Under the pieces are notes generated by a model. It searched no databases. It was not told the origin of the DNA and saw nothing but the letters and a program-made list of their open reading frames with translations. Source: Zoogloea sp. (GTDB lineage Bacteria > Pseudomonadota > Gammaproteobacteria > Burkholderiales > Rhodocyclaceae). Taken from it: DNA of 64,000 nucleotides. The DNA is taken from NCBI RefSeq assembly GCF_023150065.1, contig NZ_JAKLLN010000020.1, positions 1-64,000 of the forward strand. Direction: 5' to 3'. Below, piece after piece: positions 8,277-17,000 of the stretch. Numbering within the stretch: the first letter of the stretch is position 1; every line of letters starts with the position of its first letter. A program made the position numbers and the translations under genes.

Positions 8277-11053
8277 CAGAAGCGGTAGCCGAGTTCCAGC
8301 CAGAACTGCCGGCCGGCCTCGTAGATGGTCGAGGTGGAGGTGGTGTCCAGGGTGTTCGTGCGGTTGAGCAGGTTGTTGATGGTGAAGGTGACGAAGGCTT
8401 CCTGGCCGGCGGTGGTGGGGATGCTCCAGTTGATGCGGGTGTCCCAGGTCAGGGCCGGGCCGAAGCTGACCTGGTCGTAGCTGTTCACCTGGGTGCCCTG
8501 GTAGTCGGCCTTGCCGTTGAGGGCCATCTTCTTGAAGCCGGTGCGATAGCGCAGGAAGTTGCCGATCTGCAGCCGGGCCTGGGGGATGTAGGTGTTGAAG
8601 AGCAGCCGCAGGGTCTGGGGCCGGGCGTAGTTGTCGGCGGGGCGGTCGGCCCAGCGGATGAACTTGCCGTCGTAGCGCACCATGCGCTCCAGGTCGCCGC
8701 TGCCGAGGTCGCTGAGGGTGTCGGCGTAGCTGGCATGGGAGGTCTCGACCCGGGTCCAGTCCAGGGCGCCCATCACCGTGGTGGTGGTGCCGAAGGCCTG
8801 GATGGGCTTGCGGCTCTCGTAGGCCAGGGACCATACGCTGCTGTCGGACTTGCCCACGTTGTCCCACCAGTAGTTGCCGGCCGAGCGCAGGTGGAGGACG
8901 ACTTCATCGCGGCTCTTGCGCCCGACCCGCTTCAGGGTCCATAGGCCATCGGCCCATTTCTGGCGGACGCCCAGTACGGTTTCATCGCTGTAGGGCACGT
9001 CCAGGTCGCCGATGTGGTACATGGCGGCGGTACTGGAGGGGGTGGGGGTGCCCCACATGCCGAGCACGCCGCCCACGAGGTTGCGGTCCTGGGTGGCCAT
9101 CTGCAGGGACAGGCGTTCGCGGAAGGTGTGGAACTGCATGAAGTTACGACCGTAGTAGCGGTTGTAGCCGCCTTCCAGCACGGTCTGGCCGTTGCCCAGG
9201 GCGTCGAGGAAGAGGGCACTGCGCGGCGCCAGGCTGCCCTTGGGCGACAGGTTGCTGTCGTCGTAGCGCAGGCCCAGGCGGGCGGTCAGGCGATCGTAGC
9301 GGATCTCGTCCTGGATGAAGGCGCCCTGGCTGGATTCGTTTACTTCGAACTTGCCCGCCTGGTAGATGATGCGCCGCTTGAGGAACTGGCCCTTGCCGGT
9401 CGAGGTGGGCGCGAGGGAGCAGGTGGCGCTGTCGATGGTGCCGTCGGCCTGCATGCAGGTGGTGGTGGCTGTGGCGACGGTGTATTGCTCGTACTGGGTG
9501 CTGCGCTCGTAAAAGGACTCCTTGCGCTCCAGCTCGATACCGGCCTGCAGGCGGTGCTCCATGCCCAGCAGGGTGAGGGGCTTGAGGTCGGCCCGGCCGG
9601 TGTAGTTGAGGGTGTCCTGCTGCTGGTTGATGTCGCCGTAGCCGCCTTCGCCGCTGCTGCTGCCCGGCACGCCCCAGTTCTTGTCGGCGGCGGAGTAGCT
9701 CCACTGCTTCCAGGTGCTGGCGTCGCCATCCCGGGAGCTCTTCATGCTGCTCCAGGTGAGGCGCTGGGTCAGCTTCACGTCGTCGAAGCGCTTGACCAGG
9801 CCGGCGTTCACGCCGACCCCGCCGGACTCCAGGTGGAAGAAGCTGTTCCGGGCGTTGCTGATGAAGTAGTCGTTGTCGGACGGCGCATAGCTGATCGAGA
9901 GGTCCAGGTCGGTGTCCCGGTCGAGCTTGGCGAAGCCCTTCAGGAAGAGGTTGTCGATCTGGCGGTGCTGGACCTTGCGCGTGCTGTCCCCGGCCATGCC
10001 GGCGTTCCCGGTGTAGCCGGCGAGGGGGATTTCCGCGCTGCGGCGGACGAAGCTGCCGATGAAGCCGAAGCTGTCATTCACCTTGGATTCGATGGCGGCC
10101 CGGTAGGTCATCTTGTCGAAGCGGGGCTGCTCGGTCATATCGGCGGAGCGTTCGTAGTCCTGCCTGTCGGCCGGGGCGACCTTGGCCTGCATCCATTCGG
10201 AACGGGTCATCTCCACCGACACGCGGCCGCCGAGGCTGCGTTTGGGCGCGCAGGTCTCGGCGCTGACCACGCCGCCGCTGAAGCGGCCGTAGGCGGCCGG
10301 CACGTTGGCGTCGCGCACGGTCACGTCGCAGATCAGGCTGGAGTCGATGGCGAAGCCCTGGCTGGCTGAGGGCGGGCTGTTGTTGCTGTTCACGCCGCTG
10401 AGGCTGGCGCTGGTGCTGGCCGGGTTGATGTCGTTGTTGATCGGCATGCCGTCCAGCTGGTAGAGGTTAGCGTAGAACTTGGCGCCGTTGATGCTGATGT
10501 CGGCGGGGGCGATCTCGCCCTGGGAGCCCGAGCGCTGCTGCTGTTCGCTGAACTGCACGCCGGGGTGCAGCTTGAGCAGGCTGGTGATGTCGCCGTTGCC
10601 GGAGGGCATGGCGCGCAGGGTGGCTTCATCCACGCTGAACACGCCGACCGACGGATCCCGCTCCCCCTTTACCCGCACCGGCGCCAGAGTGGCGTCGTCG
10701 CTGGCCGGGGTGCCGGGCGGCGGCAGGGCGGCCGTTTGCGGCACGGCTTCCACCAGCACCGCGTTGCCGCTTACCGGGCGGTGCCGCAGGCCGCTGCCGG
10801 CGAGCAGCTGGTCGAGGGCTTCCAGCGGGGTGAGGCGGCCCTGAACGGCCGGGGCCGTCTTGCCGGCAACCACGCCGGGGGCGTGGGAGATCTGCAGCCC
10901 GGTCTGCTGGCCGAGCACGACCAGGGCCGCACCGAGGGGCTGGGCGGGGATGAGGACGCTGACTTCCTGGGCGTGGGCAGCAGGGCAGGCAAGGCCGAGC
11001 AGCGCCGCGGCGAGCAGGGCGGGAGCGGTGGGGCGAAGTGCGTTGGTTTTCAT
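8276..11053 (-). CDS. TonB-dependent outer-membrane receptor/transducer with N-terminal STN domain
   Basis: 925 residues. A signal peptide (LLAAALLGLACPAAHA) is followed by an STN signalling domain (about 30-105, VSVLIPAQPLGAALVVLGQQ), as in FecA and FpvA, which passes substrate binding to FecR. The plug follows (ISINGAKFYANLYQLDGMP) and then a long beta-barrel ending in the aromatic WLELGYRF. It is the third gene of the fecI-fecR-like set and is followed without gap by an M16 protease. The large barrel with long loops and the protease partner suit a protein or large siderophore substrate, but the substrate is not evident. A candidate FecI-type promoter precedes it. Confidence 0.88.
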   Translation of the reverse strand: MKTNALRPTAPALLAAALLGLACPAAHAQEVSVLIPAQPLGAALVVLGQQTGLQISHAPGVVAGKTAPAVQGRLTPLEALDQLLAGSGLRHRPVSGNAVLVEAVPQTAALPPPGTPASDDATLAPVRVKGERDPSVGVFSVDEATLRAMPSGNGDITSLLKLHPGVQFSEQQQRSGSQGEIAPADISINGAKFYANLYQLDGMPINNDINPASTSASLSGVNSNNSPPSASQGFAIDSSLICDVTVRDANVPAAYGRFSGGVVSAETCAPKRSLGGRVSVEMTRSEWMQAKVAPADRQDYERSADMTEQPRFDKMTYRAAIESKVNDSFGFIGSFVRRSAEIPLAGYTGNAGMAGDSTRKVQHRQIDNLFLKGFAKLDRDTDLDLSISYAPSDNDYFISNARNSFFHLESGGVGVNAGLVKRFDDVKLTQRLTWSSMKSSRDGDASTWKQWSYSAADKNWGVPGSSSGEGGYGDINQQQDTLNYTGRADLKPLTLLGMEHRLQAGIELERKESFYERSTQYEQYTVATATTTCMQADGTIDSATCSLAPTSTGKGQFLKRRIIYQAGKFEVNESSQGAFIQDEIRYDRLTARLGLRYDDSNLSPKGSLAPRSALFLDALGNGQTVLEGGYNRYYGRNFMQFHTFRERLSLQMATQDRNLVGGVLGMWGTPTPSSTAAMYHIGDLDVPYSDETVLGVRQKWADGLWTLKRVGRKSRDEVVLHLRSAGNYWWDNVGKSDSSVWSLAYESRKPIQAFGTTTTVMGALDWTRVETSHASYADTLSDLGSGDLERMVRYDGKFIRWADRPADNYARPQTLRLLFNTYIPQARLQIGNFLRYRTGFKKMALNGKADYQGTQVNSYDQVSFGPALTWDTRINWSIPTTAGQEAFVTFTINNLLNRTNTLDTTSTSTIYEAGRQFWLELGYRF

Positions 11054-11089
11054 CGGGGCAGTCGAATGGTTGTTGTTCGATGCCTGTAA

Positions 11090-11117
11090 GACGCTGCGGA
11101 CAGGGGGCTACCTCACC
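11090..11117 (-). promoter_or_regulatory. Candidate FecI-type (ECF) promoter of the receptor operon
   Basis: In the 82-base gap between fecR and the receptor gene, the minus strand has GGTGAGG (11117-11111), a 17-base spacer, and CGTC (11093-11090, in CGTCTTAC). A CGTC -10 with this spacing is typical for iron-type ECF sigma factors. A G5/C5 hairpin overlaps the -35 region. Inferred by eye only. Confidence 0.45.
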
Positions 11118-11135
11118 CCCTTGCGCAAATATTTT

Positions 11136-12077
11136 TCAGCGCACCACCCGAATGCCCGGCAGCCGCATCACGCGGCGCTCGGCGGCGGCGGCGAGCAGGG
11201 CCAGGGCGGTGTCCGGGTCCTTGCTGCTGACGGTGCCGGAAACCCGCTGCCGGCGGGCGTCGGCCGAGGGCACCAGGATGATCAGGTGGGTGTGGCGGCC
11301 GAGTAAGGCGAGGGCATCGGCCAGGGGCGTGTCCTGGAACACCAGGGTGCCATCGGTCCAGCCCTCCTCCTGGGGCAGGGCGCGGGGTTCGACGTGGATG
11401 CCGGTGACGTCGAGGCGTACCCGCTCGCCGGCTCCCAGCGTGGCCGGGGGGGTATCGGCCGGACACTCGCTGCAGGTGGCCCGCACCCGGCTTTCGAAGA
11501 CGCTCAAGGTGGTGCTGCCGGTTTCCTGGCTGACATCAAAACGTGTGCCCAGGGCTTCTGCATTTCCGTCCTGGGTCTTGACGGTGAAGGGACGAGGCGG
11601 GGTCTGGCGGGCCACCTGGAAGTGGGCCCGCCCGGCCAGTAGTTCGATGTGCCGGCCGGCGGCATCCATGTGCACCCGGATGGCGCTGTCGGCGTCGAGG
11701 GTGGCGATGGAACCATCGGCCAGGGTGATCCGGCGGATTTCGGCCTTGTCGGTGGCGTAGTCGGCCTGGCGTAGGGGGAGGAGGGCCTCCCGGGCGGGGG
11801 GGAACAGCACCACCAGGCCGCTGGCCAGCAGGATCGCCGCCGCCGCTGCCCGCGGCCGGCCGCGGCACAGGCGACGCCTGAGGGTGCCGGAGTCCACGTG
11901 GCCCATCTGGGCCCAGATCCGCTGCAGGCGCTCGAAGGCGCTGCGGTGCCTGGGGTCGGCGGACTGCCAGGCCTGGAAAGCGGCTTCCTCATCGGCGCTG
12001 AGGGGGCCGCGTCCGTGGCGGATGACCCAGCGGCCGGCTTCCTCCAGGAGCGGGTCCGGGTTCGCAGGGCTGGACAT
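11136..12077 (-). CDS. FecR-like anti-sigma/sigma regulator
   Basis: A 313-residue protein with an N-terminal DUF4880-type cytoplasmic segment (EEAGRWVIRHGRGPLS ... FQAWQSADPRHRSAFERL), a single membrane segment (AAAAILLASGLVVLF) and a periplasmic FecR domain (ITLADGSIATLDADSAIRV). The C-terminus has an STN-like fold (TPLADALALLGRHTHL). FecR proteins hold the cognate sigma factor inactive, or activate it, in response to the loaded receptor. Its ATG directly follows the fecI stop (TGAATG), so the two are co-translated. Confidence 0.9.
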   Translation of the reverse strand: MSSPANPDPLLEEAGRWVIRHGRGPLSADEEAAFQAWQSADPRHRSAFERLQRIWAQMGHVDSGTLRRRLCRGRPRAAAAAILLASGLVVLFPPAREALLPLRQADYATDKAEIRRITLADGSIATLDADSAIRVHMDAAGRHIELLAGRAHFQVARQTPPRPFTVKTQDGNAEALGTRFDVSQETGSTTLSVFESRVRATCSECPADTPPATLGAGERVRLDVTGIHVEPRALPQEEGWTDGTLVFQDTPLADALALLGRHTHLIILVPSADARRQRVSGTVSSKDPDTALALLAAAAERRVMRLPGIRVVR

Positions 12078-12569
12078 TCAGCCAGCCAGTACGGTCTGGC
12101 AGGCCAGCAGGACGCGCATCATGTGCTTTTCCACGGCGCTGACCGAGATCCCCAGCAGGCGGGCGGTTTCGGCATAGCTGAGGCCGTCGAGCTTGTGCGC
12201 TACAAAAACCTCGATGCTGCGGGTGGGTTGAGCAAGGAGGACCTGCTCAAGACGTCGAATGGTATCGGCCGCCGCGACTGTGTCGAAGGTGTCCGGCGCG
12301 GCGGCATCCCCGTGCAGTGCGCCATATTGCTCGAGGGCGGCCTCTTCCCGGCGCCGCTGACGGTGCCAGTCCATGGCGATGTTGGCCGCCACCCTGAACA
12401 CGTAGGCCTTGAAATTGGCCGGCGGCAGGCTTGGTCGGGCGGTATTCAGACGAAGCCAGGTGTCCTGGGCGCAGTCCCGCGCGGTCTCCCGGGAACCCGT
12501 GCGCAGGGACAGGAAATCCACGATTTCCGAGTAATGCGCGACCAGGGTTTGGGGGAGACAGGCAGGCAT
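12078..12569 (-). CDS. FecI-like ECF sigma factor (iron-starvation type)
   Basis: A 163-residue ECF sigma factor. Region 2 is seen in FLSLRTGSRETARDCAQDTWLRL and AYVFRVAANIAMDWHRQRR, and region 4 in LDGLSYAETARLLGISVSAVEKHMMR. The sequence type (CAQDTWLRL, VSAVEKHMMR) is that of FecI-group sigmas, which transcribe TonB receptor genes. Adjacent FecR and receptor genes, and a strong Fur box 26 bases before the start, complete the cell-surface signalling cassette. Expected regulation: derepressed by iron shortage through Fur, then activated by substrate through receptor and FecR. Confidence 0.92.
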   Translation of the reverse strand: MPACLPQTLVAHYSEIVDFLSLRTGSRETARDCAQDTWLRLNTARPSLPPANFKAYVFRVAANIAMDWHRQRRREEAALEQYGALHGDAAAPDTFDTVAAADTIRRLEQVLLAQPTRSIEVFVAHKLDGLSYAETARLLGISVSAVEKHMMRVLLACQTVLAG

Positions 12570-12594
12570 TGGTTTGGGCTGGAAGGCCTCTATT

Positions 12595-12613
12595 GATAAT
12601 AATTATCATTATA
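12595..12613 (-). promoter_or_regulatory. Fur box upstream of the fecI-like gene
   Basis: GATAATAATTATCATTATA matches the classical 19-base Fur consensus GATAATGATAATCATTATC at 16 of 19 positions. In a GC-rich genome this AT-rich match just before an iron-type sigma gene is convincing. It implies iron repression of the whole downstream operon via the sigma factor. Confidence 0.85.
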
Positions 12614-12770
12614 TTTTTAGGCTCCAGTCTTCGCAAGAGGCAACTACTGGCGTGTGTGTCCGCCATCGTGGCGCCGGGAGGCGATATTGCCCACGGTGAC
12701 CAGATCGTTGCCGTATCCTCGCCGAGCATCGGCGAAGCCATATGGGTGCCGGTCGTTCAAGGGAGCAAGG

Positions 12771-13079
12771 ATGGTGATGCTTAGTGGTGCACTGCTGGTT
12801 GTTCTGCCGACCTGGTGGGCGATGTCGGTCAGGCTCGCGGGCCTGGGGCAGGGGCGTTTGGCCTGTCAGCTCAAGGGGTTGGCCTTTGCACTGTTCCAGC
12901 TGGCGGTGATGGTCGGCCTGATTTACCTGGATGCCTGGTGGGCGGTGCTGATTTACGTGTTTCTGATGCTGGCCACCGGCAACATGGTGCTTGAGGCGGT
13001 GGCGCTGCGCCACCCGGACAGTGCCCTGGGAGCCTGGTGGCTGCGTCAGAAAACGGCGGCGGGACGTCGCGCCGGCTGA
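12771..13079 (+). CDS. Small integral membrane protein, possibly MnhG/PhaG-like
   Basis: A 102-residue hydrophobic protein with about three membrane segments (LSGALLVVLPTWWAM, LAFALFQLAVMVGLIYL, WAVLIYVFLMLATGN). The start at 12771 (MVMLSGALL) has GGGAG upstream and removes a non-hydrophobic extension present in the track ORF. The layout recalls subunit G of multi-subunit Na+/H+ antiporters, but no other mnh/pha gene is near and the match is weak. I do not recognise it firmly. It points away from the iron operon and towards the response regulator, 97 bases downstream. Confidence 0.6.
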   Translation: MVMLSGALLVVLPTWWAMSVRLAGLGQGRLACQLKGLAFALFQLAVMVGLIYLDAWWAVLIYVFLMLATGNMVLEAVALRHPDSALGAWWLRQKTAAGRRAG

Positions 13080-13176
13080 ATCTGCCCGTTCTGGGCGCTG
13101 GGCCTGGCTCCAGGTCCTCAAGCTTTGCCGTTTGGGTTCGCTAATCCTGCATGGTGCTCATGAACAGGTAAGCGAG

Positions 13177-13989
13177 ATGGCAAGCGACTCACGTTTTCAG
13201 AATCTGCGGGCTTTGCTGGTGGAGCCTTCCGCCGTGCAGGCCCGGATCATCCGCGCCGAGTGCGACGAGATCGGGCTGCATCAGGTGGAGATTGTCGGCA
13301 CGGTAGCCGATGCCCTTGATGCCATGCTGCGCAGCGCGCCGGATCTGACCTTGTCGGCGCTGTATCTGCCCGACGGCACTGGCACCGAGTTGGTTAAGGC
13401 GATGCGTGCCGAAGGCCGGCTGGCCGAGGTGCCGTTTCTGCTGATTTCCAGTGAAACCCGGCCCCAGGCCCTTGAGCCGGTGCGTCAGTCCGGCGCCTGC
13501 GGCATACTCCCTAAGCCTTTCACTGCCGCCCAGCTATCCCGGGCGATCAGCCGTACCCTGGATTTGCTCGGCACCAGTAGCGCACTGGAGAACGAGTTCG
13601 ATCTGGAGTCGATCCGGGTGCTACTGGTGGATGACAGCCCCAATGCCCGGCGCTTCATCCGCCGGGTGCTGGAGAACCTGGGGCTGCGCAACTTCATCGA
13701 GGCCAGCAATGGCCGGGAGGCGGCAACGCTGCTGGCCGACACGATGGTGGATCTGATCGTGACCGACTACAACATGCCGGAGATGGACGGCCGGGAGTTT
13801 GTGGAGTACGTGCGCACCCGCAGCTGGCAGCAGGAGGTGCCCATCCTGATGGTCACCAGCGAATCCAGCGAAAGCCGTCTGGCGGCGGTGCAGGAAGCGG
13901 GCGTGTCGGGCATCTGTGACAAGCCCTTCGAGCCGGCGCTGCTGCAGCAACTGCTGGCCGGCATGCTGGGCCCTACCGACGCTGCGTAA
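13177..13989 (+). CDS. Tandem receiver-domain response regulator, first receiver degenerate
   Basis: A 270-residue protein made of two CheY-like receiver domains and no output domain. The second (about 145-265) is complete: VDDS acidic pair, the phosphate-accepting Asp in VDLIVTDYNMPEMDG, the TSES switch and Lys in CDKPF. In the first (about 10-130) the acidic pair is VEPS and the phosphorylation site reads LSALYLPDG with Ala where Asp should be, so it cannot be phosphorylated, although SSET and PKPF remain. The start at 13177 (MASDSRF) is used because the upstream extension is not receiver-like. It is likely an adaptor in a phosphorelay or motility/biofilm pathway; no kinase partner is adjacent. 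Confidence 0.85.
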   Translation: MASDSRFQNLRALLVEPSAVQARIIRAECDEIGLHQVEIVGTVADALDAMLRSAPDLTLSALYLPDGTGTELVKAMRAEGRLAEVPFLLISSETRPQALEPVRQSGACGILPKPFTAAQLSRAISRTLDLLGTSSALENEFDLESIRVLLVDDSPNARRFIRRVLENLGLRNFIEASNGREAATLLADTMVDLIVTDYNMPEMDGREFVEYVRTRSWQQEVPILMVTSESSESRLAAVQEAGVSGICDKPFEPALLQQLLAGMLGPTDAA

Positions 13990-14019
13990 GCGCCACCGTG
14001 GCCCGGCCTGAGCCCGGGC

Positions 14020-17000
14020 TCAGGCCTTCACCGCCTCCAGCAGCTCCTTCACTGCCGTCACCCGCATCTTCAGATCCGGGGTGGCGAGCTTGCGCACCAG
14101 CTTGTCGGGGCCGGACATCTTCACGCTGCGGTCCTTCTGGATGAGCATGATCACCTTCACCGGGTCGATGGGGGCGTTCTGGCCGAACTGGATGCTGATC
14201 TGGCTCTCGGACGCGTCCATCTTGGCCACGCCGTAGGGCTTGACCAGCATGCGCAGGCGGTGGGTTTCGAGCAGGGTGCGGGTCTGGGCCGGCATTTCGC
14301 CGAAGCGGTCGATGAGCTCTTCCTGCAGAGCCTGAAGATCGTCCTCGCTCTCGCAGTTGGCCAGGCGTTTGTAGAGGGTCAGGCGCTCCTGCACGTCGCT
14401 GCAGTAGTCGTTGGGGAGCAGGGCGGGAGCGTGGAGGTTGATCTCGGAGACGACCTCCAGGGGCTGGCTGAGGTCGGGCTCCTTGCCTTGCTGCAGGTCG
14501 CGCACGGCGCGCTTGAGCATCTCGGTGTAGAGGCTCACCCCCACCTGCTGGATCTCGCCGGACTGGTTCTCGCCGAGCACCTCGCCGGCGCCGCGGATCT
14601 CCAGATCCTGCATGGCCAGGTAGAAGCCGGAGCCCAGCTCTTCCATCATGGTGATGGCCTCAAGGCGCTTCTGGGCCTGGGCGGTGGGTTTGGCATGGGC
14701 GTCGGTGAGCAGGTAGGCGTAGGCCTGGTGGTGCGACCGGCCGACGCGGCCGCGCAGCTGGTGGAGCTGGGCGAGGCCGAAGCGATCCGCCCGGTTGATG
14801 ATGATGGTGTTGGCCGTGGGGATGTTGATGCCGGTCTCAATGATGGTCGTGCACAGCAGCAGGTTGGCCTTTTGAGTGGTGAAGTCGCGCATCACCCGCT
14901 CCAGTTCCCGCTCGGGCAGCTGGCCGTGGCCGATGACGATGCGTGCTTCGGGCAGCAGCTCCTCCAGGGATTCGCGCACGTTCTCGATGGTCTCGACCTC
15001 GTTGTGCAGGAAGTACACCTGCCCGCCGCGCTTGAACTCGCGGATCACCGCCTCGCGGATGATGCCCTTGCTGTGGCGCTGCACGAAGGTCTTGATGGCC
15101 AGGCGCTTCTGCGGCGCGGTGGCGATCACCGAGAACTCGCGCAGGCCTTCCAGGGCCAGGCCGAGGGTGCGCGGGATGGGGGTGGCGGTGAGGGTGAGGA
15201 TGTCCACCTCGCTGCGCAAGGCTTTAAGGGCTTCCTTCTGGCGCACGCCAAAGCGGTGCTCCTCGTCGATGATGACCAGGCCCAGGCGCTTGAAGGTGAC
15301 GTCCTTCTGCAGCAGCCGGTGGGTGCCGATGAGGATGTCCACCTTGCCCTCGCCGAGCTGCTGGATGGCCTCGGCCTGCTCCTTGGCGCTCTTGAAGCGG
15401 GACAGCTCGGCCACCTTGATGGGCCAGTCGGCAAAGCGGTCGGCGAAGGTTTGATAGTGCTGTTCGGCCAGCAGGGTGGTGGGGCACAGCACCACCACCT
15501 GCTTGCCGTCGGCCACGGCGATGAAGGCGGCGCGCAGGGCTACTTCGGTCTTGCCGAAGCCCACGTCGCCGCACACCAGGCGGTCCATGGGCTTGCCGGA
15601 CTTCATGTCGGCCACCACGGCGTCGATGGCGGCCATCTGGTCGGGGGTTTCCTCAAAGCCAAAGCCGTCGGCGAAGGCTTCCAGGTCGTGCTGCTTGAAG
15701 TCGAACTGGTGGCCCTTGCGGGCGGCGCGCTGGGCATACAGGGCCAGCAGCTCGGCGGCGGTGTCGCGCACCTGCTGGGCGGCCTTCTTCTTGGCCTTCT
15801 CCCACTGGCCGGAGCCCAGGGTGTGCAGATGCACGGCCTCCGGGTCGGCGCCGGCGTAGCGGGTGATGACGTGGAGCTGGGAGACGGGCACGTAGAGCTT
15901 GTCGCCGTTGGCGTACTCCAGGTGCAGGAACTCGGTGTCACCCTCGCCCAGGTCCATGTGCACCAGGCCCATGTAGCGGCCGATGCCGTGGCTGGAGTGC
16001 ACCACCGGGTCGCCCGTCTTGAGCTCCGACAGATCGCGCAGCCAGCCTTCCATGGTGGCGGCCTTGCGGCTGTCGCGGCGGGTGCGGGTACGGGCGGTGG
16101 CGGCGTAGAGCTCGGACTCGGTGACCACGGCGAAGCCGGCCTCGGGCAGCACGAAGCCGGCAGCCAGGGGGCCGCTACCCAGGGCCAGGCGCGCATCACC
16201 GGCCAGGAAGGCGCCGAAATCGGCGTTGGCGGCGGGTTTCAGGGCGTACTCGGCGAAGTATTCGGCGATGGTCTGCTGGCGCCCGGCCGATTCTGCCAGC
16301 ACCAGCACCCTGCCGGAAAACCCGCTGCAGAAGGCCTTGAAACGGTGCAGCGGATCGCTGGCCTTGCGTTCGACGGCGATGTCGGGAAGGGGCTCGACCG
16401 GGCCGCCCAGGGGCGAGACGGGCAGGCTCAGGCGGATGCGCTCCTTGAGGGCGACGAAGAAGGCTTCCTCCGAGAGGAAGAGCTGCTCCGGCGGCAGGAT
16501 GGGCCGGGTCTTGTCGCCACCCAGAAGCTGGTGGCGGCTGCGGGCATCCTTCCAGAAGGCTTCGATGGCACCCGGAACGTCGCGGTGCAGCAGGATCGGG
16601 GCGCTGTCGGGGAGGTAGTCGAAGAGGGTGGCCGTCTCGTCGAAGAACAGGGGCAGGTAGTACTCGATGCCCGCCGGGGCGATGCCGTTGGAGACATCCT
16701 TGTACACCATGCAGCGGGAAGGGTCGCCCTCGAAGGTCTCCCGGAAACGGCCGCGGAAGCGGGTGCGCCCGGCTTCGTCCATGGGGAATTCCCGCGCCGG
16801 CAGCAGGCGCACTTCCTTTACCGGAAAGACGGTGCGCTGGGTGTCGGGGTCGAAGGTCTTGATGCTCTCCACTTCTTCGTCGAAGAGGTCGATGCGGTAG
16901 GGCAGGGCGGCGCCCATGGGGTAGAGATCCACCAGCCCGCCACGCACGCTGTATTCGCCCGGCGACATGACCTGGGTGACGTGGGCATAGCCGGCCACGG

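Noticed and set aside
5733-8288. 851-residue plus-strand ORF
   Set aside because: Mirror of the M16 protease gene, with Gly/Ala/Arg-rich low-complexity sequence and no family pattern; a GC-rich shadow.
5481-8867. 1128-residue M16 protease ORF
   Set aside because: The first 197 codons overlap the receptor gene in another frame; the signal peptide begins at the ATG at 8276.
12719-12735. TCGCCGA-GCA-TCGGCGA dyad as terminator
   Set aside because: No T-run and located upstream of a small gene; significance unclear.
12771-13079. Firm assignment as antiporter subunit MnhG
   Set aside because: Only general hydrophobic pattern agrees and no partner subunits are nearby; kept as a small membrane protein.
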